From NCBI GenBank assembly GCA_006937955.1, contig SSNP01000020.1, positions 5,702,528 through 5,766,527 of the forward strand: DNA of 64,000 nt. The letters are read 5' to 3'. Below, piece by piece: positions 45,658 to 58,509 of the stretch. Source of the DNA: Pachypanchax playfairii. Taxonomy: Eukaryota; Chordata; Actinopteri; Cyprinodontiformes; Aplocheilidae. The notes below the pieces were generated by a model. The model worked only from the letters and a program-made list of their open reading frames with translations, was not told the DNA's origin and ran no database searches. The stretch's first letter is position 1. Each line of letters opens with the position of its first letter. A program made the translations under genes and the position numbers.

Positions 45658-47265
45658 TTTCTGTTAAAGGTGCAATATGGAATATTGCCTTAAAAAAATA
45701 ATTTTAACAAAATAATGCCCTCCACAGGGTGTTTTGTGGGGTATAGAATAAAAATACAACATTTTCTTTTGAAATTATATTTGATGTAAAATATAATAAA
45801 ATATTTATTCTGACAGGCATGATGTTGACATTTTGTTTACATCTACCAGCCAATAACTGGCGATATGTGGCCATTTTTTAACTTATTTTCTTGTCATAGG
45901 GATTTCCTGACACATGACTATCAGGGAAAAATGTGGAAAAGTCTTTACTTGCAGCTCACATACGGCAGGCGATTTAAGTATGGGAACTCGGGCTGTGGGT
46001 TCGGCTGCAGGACACCTCTGAGGATTGTGTAGCTGGTTCGATAAGAGAGGCATGCACGATGGTGTGAGAAGGAGGGAGAATCTTGGGGAAGTTTCGGTTT
46101 CGGTAGGGAAGAGACAGAGCAGATACCTGAGCTCTTTGCCATGGACTAAATCAGCGACTGAGAAATGAGCTCTAACAGTTTTGGTTAAATTGTGAAAATT
46201 TCACTATGCACAATTGCAAGATGTTACATGATCTGTTAGCACTCAGGGGTATGTGTTGTGAATGACTCTCAGCTACCATCTGTCTGAAAGTTGTTGCCCT
46301 TCCACAACTGACCCCAAAAACAAACAAACAAAAAAAAAACCTGATACAAAAACCCTAACTATCTTTGGCCCCAAAGCCCCAGTTTCCTCTCACCAGTCCA
46401 AATGAGATTCTTCAAGATGCTTTTGGGCTTGTTGAACATGCATTTTGCCTAATACCATTTTGTTTTTTGTTTGTTTTCCTGTCAGTAGTGGAGCCTCCTA
46501 TAAAAAGATGGAATAGTTGATGAAGAGCTTGAAGGCACCTGTGATCCTATGGTTAAACTTTTAATTTGAATCTTGTAAGGAGTAATAGCTAGACTAATAT
46601 AATTAACCAAAATCACGTTAAAAAACAAAGCTGATCAGTGCAAGTTTTTTGACGCACCAGTAAATTCCACAACTTTAATAGATTTAAAATATATACAATA
46701 TGTTGTTGCTGCAGCTAATACGTGTGAATCCGGATATCATGAAATTATCTTGTGAAAAAGTTGTCATGTCTGTACTGCGTTATCCATCCAGTTTACAGCA
46801 AGAAAAAGAGACGCTAAGTAAAATTGTGGCAAAACAGAAGCCAAGCCTGAAATGAGAAGGATAAGATGTACTGCAGAAGAGTACTGCGATCACTGTCACT
46901 CTGTGGAGTTTTATCAGAAGCACCCCTGACTCACATAATCCTTTTTTAGAAACATCTCTGGATGAAATCAGATCCTAGCAGTGAGCTCTGGAGGAAATCA
47001 ATGTCAGAAATTTTTTCTGAACCTTGAATTTAATATGGAAAGTCTGTGCCAGCACAGTGTTTCATCATTCCTCTTTTTCACATTTACACATAATGTTCCA
47101 GTAACCTACAGTAACCCTGTGGCAGCTGAGCGTCAGCATTCTCTCAACATATAAAAGTTTTAAAAATCAGCACTGATACTCAGAAGCCATTACTTTAGTG
47201 CTAAATAAACATTCAGTACAGGTCAGTGTCCTGCTGAAATAATTGGATGACTTTACAGTTGTTGG
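45658..47265. other. Intergenic, no supported gene
   Basis: The stretch from 45665 ('aaaggtgcaatatggaatat') has the wording of a dispersed fish repeat. Nothing else recognised. Confidence 0.4.
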
Positions 47266-47269
47266 TGGA

Positions 47270-47955
47270 TCAGAGATGAACAAGAGACTGTGTACAGAGA
47301 ACTGGTGGACCACTTTATGGCATGAACAATCATCTTATCTTGAATGTGAACAAGACAAAGGAGATGACTTTGGATTGTGGATTTTAGAATGAGAAGCAAC
47401 ATGCCAAAACCTATTTCCTTCATGGGAAAAGAAGTGCAGGTGATGGTTAAAAATAACTCAGTATTCACCTGGATAAGGACTGAATTGGAGACGCAACAGT
47501 GATGTTGTTTTTAAGAAGGGACAGAGCAATCTGGACTTCGTGAGGAAGCTAGGGTCTTTCAACATTTGCTGCAAGATGTTGAAGATCTTCTATAAGTCTG
47601 TTGCAGAGAATGTAATCACACCTGCAGTCACATCTTGGGGAGCAGCATCAGAGCAAGTGACATAAAGAGGCTGAATAAACTGATAAAGAACGCTGATTCT
47701 GTTCTGGGGAATAATCTAGATCATCTTCTTGAGTTAACTGCCCAAAGGAAGATGGTTCAAAAAATGAAGAACATCATGGAAAATCCTCATCACAACACTG
47801 TAACTCAACTGTGTCTTCAGTCAGAGGTTTCTTCAGATCTGCTGCAACACAGTTCTTCTTCAGAGAGTTGTTGTAGATGGTTCTAGCTGTGGGCAGGAAG
47901 GATCTCCTGTAGTCTGAGTTCAAAAAAACATTTAAATTCCTTTAGGGGATTAATA
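47270..47955 (+). mobile_element. Heavily decayed LINE 3' end
   Basis: Scattered frames recall the end of a fish non-LTR reverse transcriptase: LNVNKTKEMTLDCG at about 47340, KRLNKLIKNADSVLGNNLD at 47665-47720, and a Met-Val-Gln-Lys-Met helix at about 47750. The tail 'ggattaataaagtatttttg' follows at 47945. Many stops and frameshifts. Confidence 0.65.
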
Positions 47956-48133
47956 AAGTATTTTTGAATTGAATTTGAAACTTTGGAACAGTGAAAATGC
48001 TGTCACTGGTTTGAAGTACAACTGGTTCTTTTTAATTATTTTATTTCCTAAAAGAAACATTCACTAATATAAAAAAAAACATCAGAGCAGAAATATTTTT
48101 ACATTCTTGGGAAAGTCCACTCTCCTTCAGCTG

Positions 48134-48399
48134 TAAATGGTAAATGTCCTGTAATTTGTATATCGCTTTTCTAATCATTCAGACTACTCAAAGCGCTTTC
48201 ACACTACAAGGTTTTGCATTTACCCATTCACACAACCCTATATGTAAACCGGGGGGAGAGGGTAGGGGCTAACACTCACACAACCCGATACGCAGATCGG
48301 AGGGCAACATGGTTCAGTGTCTTGCCCAAGGACACTTCGACATGTGGCAACCTTCAAATTGGAGGACGACCGCTCTAACCACTGAGCCACAGCCGCCCC
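48134..48399 (-). mobile_element. tRNA-derived SINE, most complete copy
   Basis: Read on the minus strand: head 'ggggcggctgtggctcagtg' with the A box, 'gcggtcgtcctccaatttga' (the B-box region is degraded), body 'tgtccttgggcaagacactg', two 'cgggttgtgtga' words, and tail 'caggacatttaccatttaca'. The other three copies in the window are truncated or deleted versions of it. Confidence 0.88.
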
Positions 48400-48435
48400 T
48401 ATAGGGTTCACATTAAGCAGGTTCAGAAAATGGAT

Positions 48436-48705
48436 GGATGGGTTTAATCCCTCTTGGGGAACAGTGTACAGTGCCAGTGGGGCAGTTGCAGGGTTCAGTA
48501 TCTAGCCCAAGGATACTTTGGCACATAGCCTCTAATGGGACTTGGGAGGTCCTGTCTCCCAATCAGAGGAAGACCTTCTTCCCGATAGACTACAGCTGCC
48601 CCGGGGCAGTTGTGGGTTCAGTATTTTGCCCAGGATACTTTGACACATAGCATCAGGGATCAAACCCCTGGCCCTCCCACTAGGCTACGGCCGCCCTAAC
48701 ACATA
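48436..48705. repeat. Old SINE-like relics, two units
   Basis: Two diverged units each contain 'ggttcagtat.t.gcccaggat' and 'acat agc'-type words (48490-48540 and 48610-48660). They are related to the relic at 12295-12440. Confidence 0.5.
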
Positions 48706-49559
48706 ACAGATGGTTGCTGCCTATCCTCTTCATTACCACTTTAAAACTATTTAAAAATGGATTCCATCTAATGAGTAACATTATTCTCAAACACAAATCT
48801 GTCACAAAGCCAATGTCTTTTAGACTGTATTTTTGCATCTGCTACTGATTCACAGTGATTTGAATTCTGAAATACTTAAACAAGATTAAAGACAGCTGCC
48901 AATATTCCCAAGAGAGGACATCTATGGCGTCATTTTACTTTATTTAATAAGAGGGCGCAATTTGCCACAGAGTCAGCATATACTCAGGTTGGAGGGAAAG
49001 AATAATGATATTGTGAACACAAAAATGTTGTGCGAGGGCGCATGCAGTAATGTTTTTTCTTCAGTTTTCCAAACTCCTCTCTCACTTTTATAAATCTCCC
49101 TCTCAGTTTTTTCTTTCCTACGTTTAATTCCTCAACGTGCTCCCTCTTGCTTCCGAGCTCTGCGCCCGCTCACTTCAAGAGTTACCTTTGAGTGACGTCA
49201 CCAATCCAGGCCCAACCAGACGATGCACTGATCTCTTTGGCTGATGCTGTTACTCTTTATAACGCTGTTTAACGGTCAAATGAATGTCTCAAACACCTCA
49301 ACTTCCTAAAATCCACTAAATTAAGGTTTTCAGATTTTTCTGTTTTATAAATCAAACAGTAGCCTAACAATTTTACAATTCCATACAAATAGCAGTGAAT
49401 AAAAACAGAATAAAAATGAATGGAAAGGTTGAGCACCAGGATTAAAATGTTTAAATACATTAAAACATGACTAAAATAGTTCCTATGGATTTTAAAATAT
49501 CAGCAAATATTTAAGCACCACTGCAATAAATCTCTTTAAGCTATTTATCATTGTAAAAG

Positions 49560-50995
49560 TGAAACAACAAAAACAACAAAACTTTATTTATAAAGCGCTT
49601 TTCAAACACAGTTTATCAAAGTGCTTTACAGATTTAAAATGACCCCACAACCCCCAACCCTCCCTTTAAAAACCAAAAATAAAATAAAATAAAACCCCCA
49701 TCCTAACCCAACCCATCGACCATACACACACACTTAAAAGCTACAAGAACAGTGGGCTGAGCACAGATGAGCCAAGAAATGCCATCATGGGAACCATCTG
49801 CATCGGTAGCAGCAGATCAGCAGCAGCTGCCAAGGCACCGACCCCAGAGGAGGGAGGGCTGGTACCCCCACCTCCACCCAAAAACTACCTGGGGGGCCCC
49901 CAGGCAGCCACAGCTGACCACTGCCCCCGACGCAGAGGGGTCCCAGAGAGGAAACACTGGCAAAAAATAAGTTAAAATGTAAAGTTTGTAAAATATAAAC
50001 TGTATAAAGTATAAAACAATGAGTGTAAAACAATGATAAGACAGAATCAAGATAAAAATGCAAAGCAGATTAATAAATAACAGTTAAAAGCTAAACTAAA
50101 AATTAAATCAGGTAAAATATGCTAATCAGTTAAAACGTGTATTAATAAATTATAATTAGTTAAAAGCTTGGTTAAAAAGGTAGGTCTTGAGCCTGCTCTT
50201 AAAAACATGAACGTTCTCTGCGGCCCTGAGGTCCTCCGGCAGCCTGTTCCAGAGGTGAGGGCCACAATAGTGGAAGGAACGCCTCACCATGAGTCCGTGT
50301 CCTGACCTTAGGGATAACAAGGAGATGGCTGCCAGAGGAACGCAGAGACCGCGAGGGTTCATATGGTAAAAGCATTTCTGAAAGATAAGAAGGCCCAAGA
50401 CCATTAAGACACCTAAAAATCATTAAAAGAACCTTAAAATCGATCCTAAAACATACGGGGAGCCAATGCAGTGATTCTAAGACCGGTGAAATGTGCTCCC
50501 GCTTCCTGGTCTTCATCAGGACATGTGCTGCTGAATTTTGTAGTAGCTGTAAACTTGAGATAGTCTTTTTGGGAAGACCAAAAAGCAGGGCGTTACAGTA
50601 ATCAATTCTGCTGGTGATAAAAGCATGGACTAGCATCTCCGCATTGGCCCGAGAGAGAATGGGGCGGACTCTGGCTATGTTCTTTAGATGATAAAAACCT
50701 ATTCTGCTAATGTTTTTAATGTGGGGAATAAAAATCAGCTCAGAGTCAAAAGTCACGCCCAGGTTCTTTACTTGAAAAGATGGATTAAAAGACAGTGATT
50801 GTAATTTTGGTAAAAGTTTCTCTCTCTGAGCCTCAGGACCGATAATTAAAACCTCAGTTTTGTCCTGGTTGAGCTGGAGAAAGTTTTCTGCCATCCAGGA
50901 TTTGATGTCTGAAATGCAGTTAAAAAGTACATCCATTGGTTGTATGTCATCAGGAGACATGGAGATGTACAACTGTGTATCATCAGCATAATATT
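49560..50995 (-). mobile_element. L2-type LINE, 5' truncated
   Basis: The minus-strand ORF 50972-50199 starts just after the YADD catalytic motif (YADDTQLYISMSPDD, 50992 onward) and continues with NFLQLNQDKTEVLIIGPE, LGVTFDSELIFIPHI, SRIDYCNALLFGLPKK and HISPVLESLHWLPVCFRIDF. A frameshift near 50270 separates the final RSFHYCGPHLWNRLPEDLR. The tail 'gcgctttataaataaagttt' lies at the left end (about 49570-49600). The insertion is truncated right at the active site. Confidence 0.88.
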
Positions 50996-51269
50996 TAAAT
51001 ATTTAAAAGAATATTTGAAATACTGATTTTGTTATGATATTTGAAATAAATGAATGTTGGACCCCCAGCTTTGACCAGGTTTGAAAGTAACACATAGTTA
51101 CGACGCAGAGAGGTGAGACTGAAGATAGATGTAGTATTAACTTCCATCTGTGGAAGTGCAAGTCCTGGCAGGAGTTCAACATATATGTTTATTTTACTAG
51201 TCCACTAACCTTTTTTTTTAACAAAACACTTTCATAATAAAATATACTAAAGCAATTTTAACAATTTTT

Positions 51270-53404
51270 AGCTTTTATTGTGTTCTTATCTACAGACCCC
51301 CTGGTCCTGCACGTGAGTTTCTTAGTGAGTTTTCTGACTTTTTATCCTCGGTAATTAAATTGGACAGAGTGCTGATTCTTGGGGACTTTAATCTTCACAT
51401 AAATGACTCCTCTTGTCCTGCTGCATCTGAGTTTTTAGCACTCACTGACTCATTTCTTTTAAAGCAGCATGTGACTGGTCCAACACATAAAAAAGGCCAC
51501 ACTTTAGATTTAGTTTTCTCCTTTGGCCTGGACATTGATTGTCTAAATGTGGTGGATGTTCATGTGTCTGACCATTATTCTGTGTATTTTAATGTGTCTT
51601 TTAAAGTGGACATTTACACTGAAGATAGGGTCTGTCAGAAGCGTTTTATAAACCAATCTGTTGTTACTCAATTTTCTGAAAAATTTCAGCCTTGTCTTGA
51701 TGATGTTCATGATGCAGAAACATATATGAATCGCTTTAATGACCAGTGTGAGTTTGTGCTGGACATGGTGGCACCAGTAAAGCGAAAAATTGTTTTGTCT
51801 TCCCAGCCGTGGCTAAATGAAGAGATTGCCTCATTCAGGAGATCTTGTCGAAAAGTGGAGCGCCTATTTAAATCCACAAAATTGGAGGTCCATGGGTTGC
51901 AGTTAAAGGAGATGACTGCATCCTTAAATAATATGATCAAGCATGCCAGGTCTACCTACTTTGCTAACCTTGTAAATATGAATAAGCGAAACCCCAAAGT
52001 AGTTTTTGATACAATCCAGAGAATTGTGTCACCTCCGGCTCCTCCTGTGCCTATTTTCACCATTAATGACTGTAATAAGTTTCTAGCATATTTTGTGACA
52101 AAAGTGGAAGAGATCAGACAAAATGTGAATCCGTTTAATGCGAGCATGTCCTGTGTCTCTTCTTTTACTTGCTTCTGGTCTGTGTTTTCTCACGTGACTT
52201 TGGAGGATGTTATGGTGTTACTGAGGAAAATGAAACCCTCGTCTTGTCCTTTTGATGTATTACCTACAACTCTGTTTTACAAAGTCACTGATGTTGTTGC
52301 TCCATATGTTGTAAGCATCATCAATGTTTCCCTTTCTACTGGGTTGGTTTCGAGCTTTTTTAAACAAGCAGCCATAAGTCCAATTTTAAAGAAACCCAAC
52401 TTGGACCCAGTGGAGCCTGGTAATTATTGGCCCATATCAAAATTGCCCTTTCTCTCCAAAGTCCTGGAGAAAGTCGTCGCGCAGCAGCTCACTGCATTTT
52501 TGGACCAAAATGAAATGTTGGATAAATTCCAGTCTGGCTTTCGTAAGATGCACTCCACTGAGACTGCGCTGTTAAGAGTGTCTAGTGACATTCGGATGGC
52601 CACTGACTCTGGTCAGTATTCAGTTTTGGTCCTATTGGACTTATCTGCAGCCTTTGATACTGTGGATCATAAACTTTTGTTACAGAGATTGAACACTGAC
52701 TTTGGTATTTCCGGAACAGTCTTAGAGTGGTTTTCTTCTTATTTGACAAATCGTACTTTCTCTGTGTGTGCGAATACCATTATGTCTGCAGCCACCCCAT
52801 TGTTGTATGGTGTTCCGTAAGGGTCAGTCTTGGGTCCGATTTTGTTTTTATTATACATCAGCCCTCTCTGCAAAATCATCAGCCATTTTAAACATGTGTC
52901 CTATCACCTCTACGCTGATGACATTCAATTGTATGTTTCTTTTAAAGAGTCAGAGTTGCATAAACTGTCAGAGTTAACGGACTGTCTGTCGAGTGTGAAA
53001 ACCTGGCTCACAGAAAACTGTCTTCAGTTAAACTCTGATAAGACGGAGACTTTGATAATTGCTCCGGAGCAGAAAATCTCTTTTATTGTGAGTCACCTTG
53101 GTTCTTTGGGCTCTTCTGTCCAGTTGAGCATCAGAAATCTTGGTGTTTGGTTTGACCAGTCTCTGTCTCTGGACAAACATTCAAGACTTTTGGTCAAAAA
53201 TTGTTTTTATCATCTAAGAAATATTGCAAAATTGAAGACTGTTTTATCTAACACTGACTTGGAGTTGGTGATTCATGCTTTTATTTCTTCTCGTTTAGAT
53301 TATTGTAATTCTCTTTTTACATGTTTTAACAAAAATGCTATTGATCGTCTTCAGCGAGTCCAAAATGCTGCTGCAAGACTTTTAACCAACCTGTGTACCT
53401 GCTA
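51270..53404 (+). mobile_element. L2-type LINE, endonuclease and reverse transcriptase, truncated at both ends
   Basis: The frame opens in the endonuclease domain (ILGDFNLHIND, HVSDHYSVYF), then the linker, then the reverse transcriptase: YWPISKLPFLSKVLEKV, FQSGFRKMHSTETALLR, VLLDLSAAFDTVDHK with the first catalytic Asp, a stop codon at 52818-52820, GSVLGPILFLLYISPL, and YHLYADDIQLYVSF with the YADD pair. It ends in SSRLDYCNSLF and VQNAAARLLTNL. The start of the endonuclease and the last C-terminal part with the 3' tail are missing. Confidence 0.9.
51360..53404 (+). pseudogene. L2 ORF2 with one premature stop
   Basis: The coding frame is open from 51360 to 52820 and again from 52830 to 53404 in the same frame. 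The only break is TAA where the family has Gln (CAA or CAG) in the conserved Pro-Gln-Gly of the reverse transcriptase. The rest is frame-intact, so the insertion is fairly young. It lacks a complete endonuclease and cannot be autonomous. Confidence 0.88.
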
Positions 53405-54600
53405 GGACAGCACACTTCCCTCCCGCACTGGACCGAACACAGACTCCACCAGATGTGCACCACAGGAGACAATCATTGTTACACCTTTTGAACCTTCAGA
53501 GAAGATGTCAGGCAGAGGACAGCTGACTCCTTTATACAAATTACTTCTGTGAATAAAAAAAGCATTATTTATTAAATACATCTACAAAATCATGAGATTT
53601 AGTAATGCACTTTGAGCTGAAGCTTAACAATCTATTAGAATTTCAAAAATGAATCAAATTCTGTAAGGAATTGTCTTTTTATAAACTTTTGATAACCTGT
53701 GGATCCTTATTCCAATCATAATGCTTTTGACTTATACATTAATTTGTTCAAAGACTAATATATATTCAGAGGTCTGTAAAAACCGACTTAGGTTTTTGTT
53801 GACAACATTTTTCTTCTAGTATTTTGGTCAACAAAAATATATTATGTGTTGGTATGTTGGTGCATGAGAAGTTTGGAACTCGCCATGCTGGAGAAACCAA
53901 AGCATCAATCAGAGAATATTTTACAGTCATATTTGAGTTACTGTATAAACACATAAAAGTAATTTACACATATCCAAAAAAGGCAATCGCATTAATAAAA
54001 AAGTAGTCACTGAGAATATCCCAAAGATCTATTAATTAAAAATAGAATTAAGATTTAAAACCTCAGTTCAATTTATAACAGCAAAAAATTTAAAGCAAGA
54101 AAACCTTACTTGCAACCAAACTCATGAAACTCTGATTTGATAATAATTTTAAATTTTAACCTTGGATTAATTATTACCTTTGGTCATAAGGTTATGTATT
54201 AGGATTTATTAATTTTTTCACTTGTTGCTTTGAATATTCCCCCAACAGATTGTATAACTGACAGGCGCTTCACAAAAAATAATAAACTTACATCCTTCAC
54301 CCTACAGCATTCGAACTACTTACATAAGATAGTTTATAATGTCACTTTAATTCTGGACCATGTTTCACGATCGATCACAAAGGATCCTTGTTTTCAATCC
54401 GCAACTGTTTATCATCGTATCGCTGTCTTACAACACAATCTAACAATCTTTTCACGATAATTATATTGCTTATTTGCAACCTTGAATCTACATTCACTTC
54501 CAATGTCGGACATTTTATGATATTTACGAAGGTTTACAAAAGTAAACACAGTAACCCACCTCCATGATCATGTGGGACGCGCTTTGTGAGCGGAAGTCAC
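53405..54600. other. Interior of the TTAA element, no gene recognised
   Basis: AT-rich with stops in all frames. The first about 120 bp after the LINE break have codon-like composition but no recognisable domain. Confidence 0.4.
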
Positions 54601-54717
54601 CTGACTGAAAAGGGTCCAAGGCTTAAAATGTATTAATGCTACATAAACAAAGAAGTCCAAGTGCAGGCAATTGTTTGGTTTATAAAATAACAATAAAATC
54701 AAAAAACTATACTTTAC

Positions 54718-54892
54718 CTGATCTATGGAAGTTGAGGGGTTTGAGAGATCCATTTATCTGTTTAACAGCGTTACACAGGGTAATGGCGTCAAAGAGATCG
54801 GTGCATCGTCTGGTTGGGTCTGGATCGGTGACGTCACTCAAAGGTAACTCTTGAAGTGAGTGGGTGCAGAGCTCGGAAGCAAGAGGGAGCAC
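54718..54892 (-). CDS. Possible exon inside the right inverted repeat
   Basis: A minus-strand frame starts at 54892 (MLPLASELCTHSLQELPLSD) and goes on with VTDPDPTRRCTDLFDAITLC and NAVKQINGSLKPLNFHRS to a good donor (TCAG|GTAAAG) at 54718. The left arm has the same N-terminal half but is then frame-broken. It could be the first exon of the lost transposase or of a cargo gene. Family not recognised. Confidence 0.3.
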
Positions 54893-55082
54893 ATTGAGGA
54901 ATTAAACGTAGGAAAGAAAAAACTGAGAGGGAGATTTATAAAAGTGAGAGAGGAGTTTGGAAAACTGAGGAAAAAACATAACTACATGCGCCCTCCCCAA
55001 CATTTTTGTGTTCACGACATCATTATTCCTTCCCTCCAACCTGAGTACGCTCACTCTGTGGCAAATTGCGCCCTCTTATTAA

Positions 55083-56980
55083 AGACAGTGAAATGTTACA
55101 ATGAGCACTTGTGCTGTCTTTTTTTAAATTTGTACAATTAGCAACACAAAATTTCTATATGGCCACTGGTTTTCAAGATGGCTGACAGCATACTGACTTC
55201 TTGCAGTTTTCACTACAAATAATTCAATAAAATGTAATGTTTTTCTCAAGAGAAAAAAGTGAGGAAATATATACTATAGTTTCTGACAATACACTATGTT
55301 GACAAAGATGGAGAACAAAATGGAGTAATCGAGCATTAATACTCCTTGATCTTTATCTCTGCTGCTGAGTGTACACTAGCATCCCCGACCTACATATCCA
55401 GGTCACCTCTAATTAGGTCAGGCCAGGCCACACTGTAGGGTGCTGTATAAATTTGGAAACATATGATTGCTAAAGACAGACATTATTATTTATTTAAAAC
55501 TTTATTTAAATTTTTTTGGGGACTAAAGTTTAAAGAGGACATTTCACACAAATTTGATGACTTTGTGGTTATTTCTGAAGTATTAACCTGTAATATGAAA
55601 CATTTCATATCTAAAAAACGTAAGGAAACACTGATTTATAGACCTTTGAATTTATCTGTATGAAGATTCGGCTGGCTTCGTCTGGCTGTGGGCTGCAACT
55701 CATTAATATTCATTAAGCAAATTTGCTGGACTCAGATTGGCTAACAAACTAGCCTATGACAGCAAGGCTTCCTGTTTCCTACCCCACTGCGCATGGCAAC
55801 AGCGCACCGAGTCTCTTCCGGTTTGATACGTGTTTATGCTAACAGCTTTTAGCCAGCAGCATGCCAGGCGTGGTTTCGACTGCGGTAGCTGATGAATACT
55901 AATGAGCAAAGGAGTTGTGATGAAACAAAAACAGGCCGTTCGAACTCAGGAGGGTGCAGGTGTTATCGCCACCTGCGTAGTTTGAGAGATAAAAACTAAA
56001 AGAGAAGTTGTTGTGGTGTTTTCACAACCAATATGAAAGTAAGAACACATGTGAAGCTAAAATATTCAACAGAAACCTCGGAAAAACCATTTTTAATGGA
56101 ATGGCCTTTTAAATCCATTTTGCGTTGTCAATAAACAACAAATTCTTACCATTAATACTCCAATTTATATTTAACTTTAATACATATTGCATCTATTATT
56201 TCAATATTTTCCATTCTATTTGTCAAAAATCCTATTTTCACCATTTTGCCTTACAAAAACATGTAAAGACATTGTATCTCCATAGCAAAAAGAGATATAG
56301 GCATAACTTTGGTATCAAAATGTCTGCAATACCCAACTTTATATTTAACTTAAATACATTTATGTGGCATAAATGCAATAGCTCTTAAGTTAAAGCTGAA
56401 AAACGAAAGAAAAAAAATAGTCCATTTCTGGGTGGCCATCTTGGAAAATATTTGACATTTTTTGTGGCTCATCGGGGATTTTTGAAAATTGGCCTATTGA
56501 GATCATATACAGTATACAAATTTTGGTGCTTGTATACCGAACTAAAGTATTGTAGTGAAAAATTGCAATAATCCTCTCTGCTATGTAGTTCACATTGAGG
56601 TCCGGAACTGCAAATCTAAGAGAAACTGATAAAAAATCCCAACAAACTCACAAAAACACAAGCTCCATCTCATGCATTGGGTAGCATTTCAAATGCCAAT
56701 AAAACTAGAAAAAGCCTGATTATGACTTGATTATGACTATGATATGGCTTGCTTGGAAAAGTTGCAGGAGAAGGGGAAATCTGTTGCTGTTTGCACAGCA
56801 AGGTTTGAATAATTTTAAAACCAATTAACATCAAATCATTTTTAATATGTCCTGATTTGTAAAACTCTAAAACTATGAGAGGGTGGATTACAGACTAGAA
56901 TATATATTCTTTTAGTTGTATACTATCCTGCTGTAGTTAAGAATTCCCACTTCAGCGGATACATTTATGTGACCTAGATC
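55083..56980. other. Intergenic with undefined repeats
   Basis: 55640-55990 ('attcggctggcttcgtctgg', 'ctgcgcatggcaacagcgca') is more GC-rich and looks like a dispersed fish element. The rest is AT-rich without ORFs of note. Confidence 0.4.
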
Positions 56981-57821
56981 TGTCAGGATCTCTGCTGCTG
57001 GTGGGTGGTGTGTGGTTTCTCCGTGTGCTTAATTGTCTTGCAGGGCGTGGCAGCAGGTATCACTGGACGAAGGTGTGGATCATTACCCAGCTCAGGAGAG
57101 CTGGGTACTTAAGCAGAGGAGGAACCACAGACAGACACCAGTTTGTTCCACTAACTTCCCGTGGTACAGAGTGGCCAGAGTGATTTACATGCCAGAGATT
57201 ATAGTTACTGTGACTAACCTGCCTTCTCTTCCTCTGAACTCAGCCCCGTGTCCTGGAGCGTTCCTCCAGTCTGTAGTGCCTCAGCGCGGTCATCTACCCG
57301 CCTCCAGTGAGGACTGGCTTCCACGGGTTCTACAAGCTCTGTTGCGAGATCACGCGACTAGCTCTTCCCCTCTGGCTCCCTGTCTGTCTCTGGTCTCCTC
57401 TGGATCCACGCCTTCTCGGTCAGCGCGCTGCTGTCACCCCTGCTGCAGTCACGTCTGCACACACAGCACACGGACCCGGATCTCCTCTCTGACAGCCTGG
57501 ATCACCACCCCCGCGGCAGCACCTCCGGATCCCTCTTCACGACAGGACGGCAATCACGTCACCGTGAGTTTAAAGAGCACGATCCCCGCACACCGCAGCT
57601 GGTATCTCAGCCTGTCACTAATCTCTCTCTCAACCAGGACCGTTCCTGTCCCGCACCAGTTCCCGTCCTGAGTTCTCATCTATTTGTACCGTTTACGTTG
57701 TTGTATCTTGGAGCACTGTACATATTAAACACTGTTAACCGACAAACTGTTTCTCGCTGTGTGTTTGGAGTTGGGTCAAACTTGGAGCTCGAAACAAACC
57801 CCCTGGTAGTATACCATGACA
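56981..57821 (+). mobile_element. Solo LTR with 5-bp target duplication
   Basis: 841 bp beginning TGTCAGGATC and ending CATGACA (TG...CA with TGTCA/TGACA palindromic tips). It is flanked on both sides by AGATC (56976-56980 and 57822-57826). Near the right side 'tacatattaaacactg' offers a polyadenylation signal. No internal coding region or second LTR is present, so it is the product of recombination between two LTRs. Orientation follows the polyadenylation signal. Whether the parent was a Gypsy-type element or an endogenous retrovirus cannot be told. Confidence 0.88.
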
Positions 57822-58084
57822 AGATCTTAATAACTGAAAATAATTAATCAAAAATGCATTTTCCCATCAATAATCAATTAAAAATTCCACTAGTGCAGGA
57901 GCCAATATTAAAACATTATTTTACTGGTTTAAAACTTTAACAGCCTGAATAAGAAATGATGCCAACCCTATGCAAAAATCCTGTTCAACGTTTACACCAG
58001 CTGGGACAAGCTGAGTATAGATGGAATCCACACTCCCATCTGGTGGAGGTGACAAGAACTGTTCAGTAATGTAATAATTCACAC

Positions 58085-58509
58085 AGAGTTGTCAAACCTA
58101 CATTTTTATTTTTCCCTGAAGGTTACAAAGCACTGGCAGAACATGTTAACAACACGGACAACACAGTTTACATCGGAGTGGGTCTTTAAAGAGTTATTAC
58201 AGTATACAATTTAGTGGTGCCTATTTAAGAAGTTACACACTGATACTTGTCTGGTCCCCCAAATATATAAAACTTTCATTTATACAAATTTTTAACACTA
58301 CATCAAATTAACATTTATCTTCCTTGATAGCACAATCGCACAACAGAGCCACATTGGTTCAGATATAAACTAATGGCTAATCATCGACTACTTCTGGGAT
58401 ATAATGTTTCAAGATCCATTTTTAGAAACCATAACCAACTCTTCCTTATGTTTGTGTGTGATTTAAAAAACAGGGATGAGTGGAAATGAAGTGCTGGAGC
58501 AAAAGGGGT
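58085..58509 (-). other. 3' untranslated region of tnc
   Basis: Noncoding minus-strand sequence between the stop codon at 58510 and an AATAAA at 58110-58105. A transcript end near 58085 is expected. Confidence 0.7.
58105..58110 (-). terminator. Polyadenylation signal AATAAA of tnc
   Basis: AATAAA on the minus strand about 400 bp after the tnc stop codon; the only canonical signal in a suitable place before the solo LTR. Confidence 0.6.

Larger units (their letters stand above)
48948..55078. mobile_element. TTAA-target DNA transposon with about 400-bp inverted repeats
   Basis: Terminal TAAGAGGGCGCAATTTGCCA at 48948 is mirrored at the right end (55059-55078). TTAA lies immediately outside on both sides (48944-48947 and 55079-55082). 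The arms stay clearly similar for about 400 bp, to about 49350 and 54680. TTAA duplications are typical of the piggyBac and Kolobok superfamilies; the transposase that would decide is not present. The interior is largely taken up by two L2 LINEs. Confidence 0.82.

Noticed and set aside
48134..48399. Possible tRNA gene (A box on the minus strand)
   Set aside because: Part of a SINE body with degraded B box; no cloverleaf.
57033..57671. 212-codon plus-strand ORF
   Set aside because: Lies entirely inside the solo LTR, no protein domain, low-complexity composition.
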